From: Dyadobacter sp. 50-39
GTDB lineage: Bacteria; Bacteroidota; Bacteroidia; Cytophagales; Spirosomataceae
DNA length: 64,000 nucleotides
NCBI GenBank assembly: GCA_001898145.1
Contig: MKSR01000040.1
Span: 930,001-994,000 of the forward strand
Direction of reading: 5' to 3'
Shown here: positions 8,273 through 18,000 of the stretch, piece by piece
How the letters are laid out: each line of letters opens with the position of its first letter
Numbering within the stretch: position 1 is the stretch's first letter
Position numbers and translations under genes: made by a program
Notes under the pieces: generated by a model
The model's input: the letters and a program-made list of their open reading frames with translations, nothing else
Database searches by the model: none
What the model was told of the DNA's origin: nothing

Positions 8273-10429
8273 CTATTCGATGGCGAGCCAGGTATACCCC
8301 TCTGCCGGGATTTCCACTTGGTAGTCGACGTCGTAATTCCGGCCGACCTTGTACGACTGTGCCGCCCCTTCCTTCACCCGGATCTTTACCGACTGGTCCC
8401 TGCCCGTGTAGTAGACGGGCAGTTTGATAGTCCGAATTACTTTCTCCGCCGTCGGGTTGTAAAGCATTACCAGGCCTTTCACTGGCAGTTGGGGGTTCAC
8501 GTGCATAATGCCATCCCAGTCGCGACCGTCAGCGCGGCGGAGATGGATAATGTCGGAATTGAGAATGTCGCGGTACTTTTTATACCAGCTCACCACATTG
8601 CTGACGGTCTTTTTCGTCTCGTCGGTATCGTACAGGCGCGGGCCGCGGTAGCAGGCCTGCACGCCGGAGCCGTAGTATTGCATCATCAGCTGTTCGTAGG
8701 CATCCAGGTGCTCGGAGAGCGGTTCAAGCACGGCCTCCGGCCCACCACCCTGGTATTTGGTAAGCGGCACAAAACCCCACACCATCGAGGGCGTTTCGTT
8801 CCAGGTGGCATCGAAGATATTCTGGCGGTTCAGTATCTTCTGCTGCTCGCGCGGCAATGAAAAGTTCACTTCGCGATAGCCCAGCCCCACTTTATTGGTT
8901 CCGTCAAGGAAATACCAGTCGGGTGCATTCACATAGATGCCATTTTCGGCGCACCAGTGGTAGAGACTTTTCTGCAATGCCATTTGCTTCCATTGCGAAT
9001 CGCCCAGGCCCTCGTGGCCCGGATGCGAGGTCGACGCGCAAACATCGCCCGGGTAAGGCCCGTCGTTTTCAAAAATATCGAAGCCGGTGTAGCCCATGAA
9101 TTTTTTCAGCTTATCCAGATACGCCAGTCCCCATTTACTGCCCATACAAGGCGCATTACCGAAAAATGCACCGCCCGTTTTACCGGTTTTAGGATTGATT
9201 ACATCGTCTTCCTCGCTGATCTTCCGCGAGCTGAAAAGCGAGTAGCTGCCGATCATGATCTTCTTGCTGTGGGCATAATCGGCCAGGTCTTTCCATTTTT
9301 TGAGGTTGCCAGCCGAAACATCCTCCATATTGCAATGGCTTCCGAAGCTGAGGATCAGCGCTTCATAACCGGTTGCCGCGCATTGGTCGATGGCCGTCCG
9401 CACCTGCTCGTCGTTTTGACTCACCAGGTGCATAAAAATCGGGTTCACCGTCGTCCAGGGTGCGATGGTCCGGTACATTTTACGAATGGCCATCCCCCTG
9501 CGTTCACGGTCGTAGCTGTCCATCAGCAATTCATAAGTACGGATCGATTCCAGTGTGTCGCCCGCTTTGAGCCGGGTTCCGACCGGCACTTTCGGATGCA
9601 CTTCCAGCAAACAGGGGGTCTGATAATCGTAGTTAACCTGCGAAGTGTAGGATTTATCGACCTTCCAATGCGTAGCCTGGTCGCTCAGCCCGTAGCGCAT
9701 CGAGTTATTGAATGCAAAGTTGTTTTCGATGTACAAACCATTCGGCTTCGCCATTTCTTCCGGCTTGCCCACTACCGCGCTTTCCTCTTCGGTTACCGCC
9801 AGAATCTCGTTCACCACCTGGTCTATGGTCACATCGCCCCTGCTTTTATTCTCCACCGTCACCCATTTCGATATCAGCGGAATACCGTCGAATATCGCGT
9901 AATGCACGTACACTTCCACACCCTCGAGCGAAGGAAGTTTCGACGTGAAACGGAAGGTAACCGCGCTTCCGGTCGCATCTTTTTTACTGCCGGCCCACAT
10001 GGAGGTTTTCCAGGTCAGGTAGGGTATTATTTTCGAGATTTTGTGGTCTATATAATGGAAGGCGCTGTCGGAAACTTTCAGCTGATCGATCCATTGCGGC
10101 AGCAGGTATGCCTGCTCTTTCTGGCCATACAATCCGCCCACCTGGTAGGCAACGCCATTGAGCACAACCCTCGCCTCGGGCTTCACCGAGCGGAGCAGCT
10201 GCTGCCCGTTGGTGAGGTTCTTGTACTCGATGCAAGCCAGGTCGGGTTGGAGGCGGAATACCCGGCGCACGAGGCCATTGGACAATACCATGTCGGTGCC
10301 GTTTGCGGATGGTCCGATCTGCGCCTTGGCAGCTTCCGGTTTGATAAGCCAGTCATGGGCAGCGCCTGCGCCCGTTTGCGCCCGGGCGGTGAAACCGAGG
10401 AGGCCCAGTGCTAAAAAAAGGTACTTCAT
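8273..10429 (-). CDS. Secreted glycoside hydrolase, GH36/clan GH-D-like (possible alpha-galactosidase)
   Basis: The 718-residue protein has a signal peptide (MKYLFLALGLLGFTARAQ). The N-terminal part (about 30-310) resembles the beta-sandwich of GH36-type enzymes. A (beta/alpha)8 barrel follows, with LILSFGSHCNMEDVS, GYTGFDIFENDGPYPGDV and PDWYFLDGTNKVGLGY, and a small beta C-terminal domain. The Asp in GFDIFEND sits where clan GH-D nucleophiles are found; this is an inference from position, not a firm motif match. An alpha-galactosidase or related alpha-glycosidase is the best guess. It stands alone on the minus strand with its own upstream region. Confidence 0.55.
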   Translation of the reverse strand: MKYLFLALGLLGFTARAQTGAGAAHDWLIKPEAAKAQIGPSANGTDMVLSNGLVRRVFRLQPDLACIEYKNLTNGQQLLRSVKPEARVVLNGVAYQVGGLYGQKEQAYLLPQWIDQLKVSDSAFHYIDHKISKIIPYLTWKTSMWAGSKKDATGSAVTFRFTSKLPSLEGVEVYVHYAIFDGIPLISKWVTVENKSRGDVTIDQVVNEILAVTEEESAVVGKPEEMAKPNGLYIENNFAFNNSMRYGLSDQATHWKVDKSYTSQVNYDYQTPCLLEVHPKVPVGTRLKAGDTLESIRTYELLMDSYDRERRGMAIRKMYRTIAPWTTVNPIFMHLVSQNDEQVRTAIDQCAATGYEALILSFGSHCNMEDVSAGNLKKWKDLADYAHSKKIMIGSYSLFSSRKISEEDDVINPKTGKTGGAFFGNAPCMGSKWGLAYLDKLKKFMGYTGFDIFENDGPYPGDVCASTSHPGHEGLGDSQWKQMALQKSLYHWCAENGIYVNAPDWYFLDGTNKVGLGYREVNFSLPREQQKILNRQNIFDATWNETPSMVWGFVPLTKYQGGGPEAVLEPLSEHLDAYEQLMMQYYGSGVQACYRGPRLYDTDETKKTVSNVVSWYKKYRDILNSDIIHLRRADGRDWDGIMHVNPQLPVKGLVMLYNPTAEKVIRTIKLPVYYTGRDQSVKIRVKEGAAQSYKVGRNYDVDYQVEIPAEGYTWLAIE

Positions 10430-10758
10430 AAAAGGTAAAGGAAATTGGTTAAGGGTGGTTTAGCTCAGTTCAGGATATTCTTCGCTCCTCCAACAGGCAG
10501 AGGTGAATACGGTCCTGCGCGGTTCCGCGGATCAGGCAGGGATGCAAAAACAACCCCGACCCATCGGCAAAAGTAATGATTTGCCCCGTGTTCTCCGGAT
10601 TTGATGCTTAAAGATAGGGTGGAGGTCCGGCAACATTTAACACAAATCCACGCTAGTCGTATCCGTTTCGACGGTCCATGCCGCGGTACGATTTTTGTAT
10701 GGAAAGACATCTTGCACGCCCCGAAAACACATTCTAAACAGTTTTTAATCAGACCATT
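10430..10758. other. Divergent intergenic region, no convincing gene
   Basis: This region of 329 bases separates the GH36-like gene (minus) from the small secreted protein (plus). A 46-codon minus-strand open frame ending at 10470 (it contains FADGSGLFLHPCLIRGTAQ) looks protein-like but has no start codon. It could be a remnant or chance. The AT-rich stretch near 10690-10755 probably holds the plus-strand promoter. Confidence 0.4.
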
Positions 10759-11184
10759 ATGAAAACACTATCCACCACCCTGGCTTTCTTTTGTTTCTTA
10801 ATCCCCTTCTCCGGCATGAGCCAGGCGGCTCAGAATCTGCTGGTTTCTGCTTCCGAGGAAAAACCCGCCAAACCCGCAGCAGGCTATTACTTCGCGCTCA
10901 AAGAAGTGCCCCTATCCCAAAAGCATTATATTTTCCTTGCAGACCCGCTCAAAAAGGCCGTTTTGATGGATGGCGATAAGAACGTGGTCCTGAGCTATAC
11001 CATGACCGTCAAAAGCGCACACGGTTTCGATATGTACTTTTCCTCAGGCCAGTACAATGTGACGCTGGCCGTGAAGGACGCCAGGGAGGTGGATGGCGGC
11101 ATCACCGAATACAAGGGTACGTTATTTGTCAAACGGGGAGACGAAAAGCACAGGTATGCAGTACACGGTTTCCAGAACCGCTGA
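10759..11184 (+). CDS. Small secreted protein of unknown function
   Basis: The 141-residue protein has a clear signal peptide (MKTLSTTLAFFCFLIPFSGM, cut near SQA). The mature part (KPAAGYYFALKEVPLSQKH ... GTLFVKRGDEKHRYAVHGF) is predicted mostly beta by eye and has no motif I recognise. A good start and normal codon use support a real gene. It is transcribed alone and convergent with the GH95-like gene. Confidence 0.65.
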   Translation: MKTLSTTLAFFCFLIPFSGMSQAAQNLLVSASEEKPAKPAAGYYFALKEVPLSQKHYIFLADPLKKAVLMDGDKNVVLSYTMTVKSAHGFDMYFSSGQYNVTLAVKDAREVDGGITEYKGTLFVKRGDEKHRYAVHGFQNR

Positions 11185-11220
11185 GGAACTGCATGCGGAA
11201 ATGTTGAATAAATACCTCAT

Positions 11221-13566
11221 TCAGTGCTGACGGCGCAGTTCGATCTTCGCTCCTGCCGGCGCACTGAATGTGATAATTTGTGCATTCTCTTTCATTTTTC
11301 GCACTTTTTTCGACATCGTCAGCTTCCAGTCACCAACAGGCCGTTTCACTGAAAATTCCCCAGCCTGCTCAGTCACCAGGATCACCTCTACAACCTGCCC
11401 CGCTTCTTTTTTCGCACTCACCAGCACTGCGCCCTCTGCGCGGAGATTGCTGAATGCGGCGTCGCGCCACTCTGCCGGAAGCGCCGGCATGACGTCGATC
11501 ACACCCGCATAACTTTGCAGCATCATTTCCTGTAAGCCCGCGGCAAATGCGAAGTTACCTTCCAGCGTGAACGGGCGGTAGGTAAATTTGGAAAGCCCCG
11601 ATTTGGTCTGATCGCCGTTGGCATGAAAGCTATTGGGCAGACAAAAAGCCTTTGCGAAAATGGCCAATGCATCCCGGGCCCCCGCACCGTCTTTGGCTCG
11701 CGCTTTCAGGCTGGCAAGCCAGGCGTAGGAGTAACCGCACCACAAATCCGGACCCACTTTATCCAGCAAGGCGATGGTATTCGTGATCGTTTTCCGGGCA
11801 TCTTCGCCGTCTTCCCATTGGATCAGCCCCAGCGGATGAATGGCCATCAGGTGAGAGAAATGGCGGTGTGATTCATTGTAAGGTAAGGTTCTGGCAAACA
11901 TCAGCTCACTGTTCTCGGTCCGGGCAAAATCCGGGAATTCAGCCAGCAGCTTGCGCCACTTAGCTGCCTGCTGCCTGTCGCCCATTGCCTCCGCCAGCTC
12001 GATACCCGCCCGGAAAGTGAATTTCATGATCGCCAGGTCATAATTCGTCGTTTCCGGAAACCAGGCTTCCAGGCGGTTGTCGCGGATCTCGGGGCTCGAA
12101 CTGATCGGCAGATGCCGCTCGCCCGCAGCGTTTTTGACTGTAATATTTTCAAACAAAGCGCACGCCTGCCGGAACCACGGGTATGCACGCGATTGCAGGA
12201 AAGCCTTGTCCATTCCATACCGCCATTGCAGGTAATAGTGGTGCGCCAGCCAGCCCGAAACCGTCGGGGAAAGCGAATACTGGATCCAGCCGCCCATTTC
12301 GGTTCCATCCAGGGTGGTCACGCCCGGAACGGCCAGCCCGTCGACGCCGAAAAACAGTTTGGTGTAGCGTAGGTAGTTTTCCTTGTTTTCGTCCAAATGG
12401 TCGAGGTACCCGAGCGCTTCTTCGAGGTGGTTGCCGCTATATGCGGGCCAGTAGCTGAGCTGGGTGTTCAGGTCGTGGTGATAGTCTCCCTTCCAGGGCG
12501 GAATGCGGCCATTATCTGCTGTCCAGACGGCCTGAAGCGAAATCGGCGGAGCACCCCGACGGGCGGCCGACCCGAACTTGTACTGTTCGAGGTACCATTG
12601 TTTTTCAATGAGCGGATCGGGAACTGAAATGGCCGACATGCCCCAGAAGCGCTTCCACCAGGCCTGGTGCGACACAACGGCCGCTGCATAGGTTTGCTGC
12701 AAAGCGCGCTCCGTCAGCACGCCGGCAACCGGTTTCACCGCGGCGTTAGGGTAATGGGACGAAACACTCCAGACACCCTCCACTACCCCATTTTGCATGG
12801 GTTTCCAGCGTACCGCCACCTCATAACTAAACCCGCCCCAGCCTTCCTGCCGATAGGTAATGCTGCCGTTGCCGGGCGTTATAGTGCCCTGCTTATAGCC
12901 CAGCCGCGCCAGATCGTCGCCCACCAGCGAATTGACCGGGCCGCCCTCCTTCACCGCACCGCTATACCGCGGCGCAACAATTGCCGGTACGACGCTCGCC
13001 GGCGCGACGCCCGCCGGCGTCATTTCCCCACGCAAGTTCTCAAACCGGAACCAGCCGACCGGCTCCGTGGCATGGACGAACGTTTTCAGTACCACGCCAT
13101 TTTCCCACTCCACCTCCGCGGAGGCCTGGGCAAGCAGTACCCCGGCCCGTTTTACCTTCCAGTCGGCGGGCAAATCGAACTCCAATGCGCCCGCCGGTAT
13201 TTTGGAAGGCGCCGGTTCACGGTCGTAGGGTGCGTCAAAATACTGCTGAACAGGCTTGTAGTCCTTTTTGCGGACCTGCTCCTGCACCCATTTGTAGCTA
13301 AACTCCTCCCGGTGCAGGCCGGCCATCGGCCGCATATCCCACACGTCGGCGCGATCGAGCGAAAAGCGCAGCTTGCCTTCGCGCTGCCAGATCAGCGCGC
13401 CGATGGTGCCATTGCCCAGCGGAAGCGCCTCGTCCCACACCCGGGCCAGTTGGCCAAATTGAAGGTTATGCTTCTCCGCCAGCTGGGCGTGGGCGGCCGG
13501 TGTTACCAGCGCCCACACACCTGCCAGCAGCACCTGAATGAACTGACGGCTTTTAATATCCCTCAT
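11221..13566 (-). CDS. GH95-like glycoside hydrolase (alpha-L-fucosidase/galactosidase family), atypical active site
   Basis: The protein has about 781 residues from ATG 13566, which overlaps the SusD stop by 14 bases; this start places a signal peptide first (VLLAGVWALVTPAAHAQ). GH95 features are the N-terminal LARVWDEALPLGNGTIGALIW, the barrel segment DLNTQLSYWPAYSGN, the acid Glu region (SSSPEIRDNRLEAWFP), RHFSHLMAIHPLGLI and NFAFAAGLQEMMLQS. The family usually has NxN before the YWP motif and DGN before the final helix. Here these read DLN and EGN, so the catalytic amide and base positions differ and the substrate may not be fucose. It closes the ECF-regulated PUL. A 15-bp tandem repeat at 12980-13024 codes for an Ala/Pro-rich insert. 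Confidence 0.78.
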   Translation of the reverse strand: MRDIKSRQFIQVLLAGVWALVTPAAHAQLAEKHNLQFGQLARVWDEALPLGNGTIGALIWQREGKLRFSLDRADVWDMRPMAGLHREEFSYKWVQEQVRKKDYKPVQQYFDAPYDREPAPSKIPAGALEFDLPADWKVKRAGVLLAQASAEVEWENGVVLKTFVHATEPVGWFRFENLRGEMTPAGVAPASVVPAIVAPRYSGAVKEGGPVNSLVGDDLARLGYKQGTITPGNGSITYRQEGWGGFSYEVAVRWKPMQNGVVEGVWSVSSHYPNAAVKPVAGVLTERALQQTYAAAVVSHQAWWKRFWGMSAISVPDPLIEKQWYLEQYKFGSAARRGAPPISLQAVWTADNGRIPPWKGDYHHDLNTQLSYWPAYSGNHLEEALGYLDHLDENKENYLRYTKLFFGVDGLAVPGVTTLDGTEMGGWIQYSLSPTVSGWLAHHYYLQWRYGMDKAFLQSRAYPWFRQACALFENITVKNAAGERHLPISSSPEIRDNRLEAWFPETTNYDLAIMKFTFRAGIELAEAMGDRQQAAKWRKLLAEFPDFARTENSELMFARTLPYNESHRHFSHLMAIHPLGLIQWEDGEDARKTITNTIALLDKVGPDLWCGYSYAWLASLKARAKDGAGARDALAIFAKAFCLPNSFHANGDQTKSGLSKFTYRPFTLEGNFAFAAGLQEMMLQSYAGVIDVMPALPAEWRDAAFSNLRAEGAVLVSAKKEAGQVVEVILVTEQAGEFSVKRPVGDWKLTMSKKVRKMKENAQIITFSAPAGAKIELRRQH
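12980..13024. repeat. 15-bp tandem repeat, about three copies, inside the GH95-like gene
   Basis: Three consecutive 15-base units share GCCGG and, in the first two, a trailing CGACG (units at 12980, 12995 and 13010). They encode a low-complexity PAGVAPASVVPAIVAP segment. They keep frame, so copy-number change would alter only a linker. Confidence 0.6.
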
Positions 13567-15007
13567 TTTGAACCAGCGCTTTGTTAATATCAATTTCACT
13601 TTGCGAGAACGGCCATACATAGAACTTATCGTCCCATTTCAACCGTATGTTACTGTGTATCAGCTTGTCATTAATATCCTTGCCAATGCGCCAGCGGACG
13701 ATGTCGAACAGGCGGAGGCCTTCGAACGCGAGCTCCCGCCTGCGCTCCTTGCGCACAAGCGCACGGGTGAGCGAGGTGAGCGCCGGGACGCCCGCACGGG
13801 TGCGGATCGCATTCACATACGAAAGCGACCTGGCATCGGTGGTTGCACCCCCGGCCTTTTCCATTTGGGCCTCGGCATGCATCAGGTAAATGTCTGCAAG
13901 ACGGAACAGCACAATGTCGTGGCCTGTGAGGATATCGCGTTCGCTGGGGATAAACCGGCCCGGATCCCAGATGGCCGCAAATTTGATCAGACCGTAGTTG
14001 GTGGCAGTAAATTCGGTCTGAAATTTGAAGCCATCCTCGCGCTCGAAAGTAGTCTTATTGGGTGAAAAGTAATACCACTTTTTCAGGCGCAGGTCGCCGG
14101 TCTCGTATTCGTCGATCAGGTCCTTAGTCGGTGTGAGCCCGCCCCAGCGAAAAAATTCCACCTCCTGGCCGCCGTCGTTCGACTGCCGGCCGTCCCGGGT
14201 TTCGATGTATTTGATGGAGAAAATAATCTCCGGGCACGAGGCCTGCCCTTTTCCCTTGATAAACGGAGATTCGAGGTCGGGTGCAAGCGAATACTTGCCG
14301 GAGGAGATAATTGCGGATGTGAGCGAAATCACATCATCCCATTTACCCTGGAACAATGCGATACGCGCCTGCAATGCCCTGGCGCTGGTTTTCACCGCAT
14401 GGCCCGACTTGTAAGCGTCGTCGGGCAGGTTCGCCACGGCAAAATTCAGATCTTCTTCGATGAATTTGTAAACGTCCTCTTTCGTGGATTTGGCGATCTT
14501 CAACTGCTCGATATCGGCCGGTACCTCCCGGTAAATCACCACGCCGCCCCAACGCTGCACCAGCTCGAAATAGAATAACGCCCGCAGGAACCGCGCTTCG
14601 GCTTCGTAAGCCTTTGCAGCGGCGTCGGGTAGCGCTACTTTGGAGAAATTCTGAAGAAATATATTCACACCCGCAATGCCCTGGTAGCACGACGTGTACA
14701 GCGACCGCGGCGCACCCGAGTTTGCGGGATCGAGCGTGCCCGACTGCATCAGGCGGATGTCGCCGTAATGCTGCGCCCAGCCATTATCGGCGGCGGCGTC
14801 CCAGTAGCTGCGGTGCCAGGTCACGTAGGTGCCTTTCAATCGGGCATAGCAACCGGCAAGGCCCATTTGCACATCGCCCTCGGAGGTCCAGAATTGCCCG
14901 GCGGCAATTTCCTGCGGCGGATTTTTATCCAGAAAATCATCGCTGCAACCCGTGGCCGTGGCCAGGAGGATAGCCGGCAAAAGAATACGGTTTAGAAAAG
15001 TTTTCAT
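13553..15007 (-). CDS. SusD/RagB glycan-binding lipoprotein
   Basis: The 484-residue protein has a lipoprotein signal (LLATATGC, Cys21) followed by SDDFLDKNPPQEI, then the TPR-rich SusD core (AEARFLRALFYFELVQRWGG, RLADIYLMHAEAQ, RKERRRELAFEGLRLFDIVRW). It ends in DINKALVQNEGY, the usual kind of SusD terminus. It is surface-exposed and caps the SusC barrel to capture oligosaccharides. It follows SusC by 59 bases and its 3' end overlaps the GH95-like start, so the three are co-transcribed. Confidence 0.93.
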   Translation of the reverse strand: MKTFLNRILLPAILLATATGCSDDFLDKNPPQEIAAGQFWTSEGDVQMGLAGCYARLKGTYVTWHRSYWDAAADNGWAQHYGDIRLMQSGTLDPANSGAPRSLYTSCYQGIAGVNIFLQNFSKVALPDAAAKAYEAEARFLRALFYFELVQRWGGVVIYREVPADIEQLKIAKSTKEDVYKFIEEDLNFAVANLPDDAYKSGHAVKTSARALQARIALFQGKWDDVISLTSAIISSGKYSLAPDLESPFIKGKGQASCPEIIFSIKYIETRDGRQSNDGGQEVEFFRWGGLTPTKDLIDEYETGDLRLKKWYYFSPNKTTFEREDGFKFQTEFTATNYGLIKFAAIWDPGRFIPSERDILTGHDIVLFRLADIYLMHAEAQMEKAGGATTDARSLSYVNAIRTRAGVPALTSLTRALVRKERRRELAFEGLRLFDIVRWRIGKDINDKLIHSNIRLKWDDKFYVWPFSQSEIDINKALVQNEGY

Positions 15008-15066
15008 AAGGAGTATATCTTAAAATCTTTTAAATCATCATTCAATCATTCAATCATTTTCCCCAA

Positions 15067-18000
15067 TCAGAATCGCAGGTTCAGACCCACCGAATACACT
15101 TTCAGCTGAGGATACTGGGCATGCCAGCCATCGCCCGCGCGCTCGGGGTCGAGATCGGGGTATTTGGTGAAAGTGAGGATGTTGTCCCCCGTGAGGAATA
15201 CTTTCAGATGGCTGATTCCCACCTTCTTCGTGACGGAGGCCGGTATCGTGTAGCCGATCTGCAAGTTTTTCAGGCGCAGGTACGAGGCGTCTTTGAGAAA
15301 ATACGTCGAGTTCTGGGCAGTTCCGCCTGTCATCGGTGCATATCCCCATCCGTAAATGGCCGGCACTTCGGAGTCAGGGTTGGTCACGGGATCGTAGGCG
15401 TCCAGGAATTTGGGATGCGGGGAAGAGCCTTGCGAGAAAGGGTCTTCGCCAAAGAAATACGTCCTTACCTTTTGCCCCTGAACCCCCTGGAAGAAAACGG
15501 CTAAGTCGAAATTCTTCCACCTCACATTACCGCCGAACGAGTAAATAAAACCGGGATAAGCACCTTTCACGCGAACGCGGTCGTCGCCGTCGATCTTGCC
15601 GTCATTGTTTTGGTCTTTGAATTTAATGTCGCCCAGCTGCGGGTTACCGGGCGTTACCACGGCTTTCAGCTCCTCCTCCGACTTGAAAAGGCCTGTGTAT
15701 TCATAGAGATAGTAGTCGCGGTAGGGCAAGCCTTCCTGGATAATGCGGTCGCTGTAAGCGGGTGCCGGGAACTTGATGACTTTGTTACGGTTGGCAGAAA
15801 TTTGCCCGTTAATGCCGTATTCGACCGAACCAAACTTACCCTTGTGCCCCAGCTCGATTTCCAGTCCATAGTTTCGCAGTGTCCCGTAGTTGATCGTCGG
15901 GGCCGACATTCCTGCGCTGCCGGGAATGATTGCGGCGGCCAGAATCCCAGTGGTAAGTTTGTTGTACCAGTCGATGGTACCATAGATCAGGTCGTTTTTG
16001 AGGTTAAAATCGAGCCCGATATCCGCGGTCTTCGTCTGTTCCCATTTAAGCGCACGGTTGCGGTAGGCGGTCTGCTGCACCCCCTGATTCAGCGCCTCAT
16101 TGAATGCATAAGTGGTGGATACGTAGGTTTCCTGCCATGGGTACTCGCCGATATTGGCATTCCCCAACAAACCGTACGAAGCCCTGAGTTTGAGGTTGTC
16201 GATCCAGTTGGCACCATCGCGGATAAAAGCCTCCTCGCTGATCCGCCACGCAGCCGAAGCGGAAGGGAAAAAGCCCCAGCGGCTGTCCTTATAAATACGG
16301 GAAGTACCATCGTACCTGAAATTCGCTTCCAGAAGATACTTCGAAGCCAGCGCATAAGTAGCCCGACCGAAAATCGACTGGAATGCCCATTCAGTGAGGC
16401 CGCCGGTAGTGGTCTGGTTCAATGGCCCCATACCATCCAGCTCGTACATATTTTTAACGGGGAACACATTGCGCGTTCCGCCAAGCCAGCGGTATTTCTG
16501 CTCTTCCTGGCTGTACCCTACCATGAGCGAAATGTCATGGCGGTCGGGGTTCCAGTTCCAGTTGACAGACGAATAAAACGTATTCAGCAGCGTCCTGAAA
16601 TTGCCCTGGTTGACACCCAATGCCTCCGGCCCGAACGGCGTGCCCTTCTGGTACGCATTGGCACCGCCCGCCACGTATTCATTTTCGGGCAGATAGTAAT
16701 AGGCATCGGCACCATAATGGTAAATGTTGCGGAACTGCTCGGCGAACCTGGACGCGTATTTGGAGCTCCATTTCAAGCCCATTTTCTCAGTTTGCAGGAA
16801 ATTCACATCGAGCCAGCCCTGAACGTTGGCCTGCCAGTCCTCGTAATCGCGGTAAGTTTCATTGGCAATCCAGAACGGGTTGCGGTTATTCTGCGTGCCG
16901 CCTACGCCGGTAGGAACGGCCTTGTCGGTGTAGCGCCCGCTGCCGTCGGGCAGGTAGGGTTTTACCAAGGGTGCCTGGGTGATCGTCATGAGGACGAAAT
17001 TCTGGTTTTCATAGTAAGGCGAAACCGAATTCCCTTTCATATAACTCACGTTGGTACCGACCGTAATGTATTTATTGATCGTCGTGGACAGATTGGCCAA
17101 GCCATTGAAACGCTTGTACTTATGCCCCATCAGCACGCCTTTCTGATCGATGATCCCGGCTGATACATTGTACTTGAAAGCGTCGGAACCACCATTCACG
17201 CCCACATTATGCTCCTGCATCGGTGCCGATTTCCAGACGGCGTCGGCCCAGTTGTAGTCGGGGAACATATTCTTGTCACGGTTCGGGTCTTTGTATTTGT
17301 CGATCAGCGCCTGCGGGAACGGCACGGCGCTCACTGCATTCCTGGCCACCGCCTTATTGAAAAGCTCCATATACTGGCCCGAATTCCAGATCTGGTTTGG
17401 CACACCCGTGGGCGACTGCGTGCGGAGCGACATGTTGTAGGTCAATGCAGGCTTGCCCTTCTTGCCCTGCTTGGTGGTAACCAGTATCACCCCGTTCGCT
17501 GCGCGTGCGCCATAAATGGAAGCCGAAGCCGCATCTTTCAGCACCGAAATGCTTTCGATATCCGACATCGGCAATACATCCAGCGAACCCACCACGCCAT
17601 CCACCAACACGAGTGGGCTGGTGTTGGTGCCCCACGAGCTCGCGCCGCGGAGCGTCAGCGAAACACTCTCGCGCCCCGGCATACCCGTGCCCTGGCTGAT
17701 GCGCAAACCGGTCACCTGGCCCTGCAATGCCGCAAGACTGTTGCTCACCTGGCGGCTTTGCATATTGTCGACATTCACGGTGGATACCGAGCCGGTCAGG
17801 TTCACTTTCTTCTGCGTGCCATAACCCACCACCACCACTTCTTCGAGCGCCTTCTCGTCCACTTTCAGGACAACGTCTAGCGCCGTACGTTGCGCGGCCA
17901 CTACGACCTCCTGCGAGATGAACCCCACAGACGAAAACACGACCGTCTGCTCGCCATCCGGCACCAGCAGGCTGTAACTGCCGTCGGCATTGGTCACTGC

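Noticed and set aside
8957-10414. A 485-codon plus-strand open frame
   Set aside because: It is antisense to the GH36-like gene, with no recognisable domain or ribosome-binding context.
10465-10710. An 81-codon minus-strand frame, and a 46-codon protein-like frame in the same region
   Set aside because: The first has no signal or domain. The second has no start codon and could not be matched to any family, so neither is called as a gene.
15610-17163. A 517-codon plus-strand open frame
   Set aside because: It lies wholly opposite the SusC gene, whose domains are unmistakable. Its translation has no protein-like features and is a consequence of GC-rich codon use.
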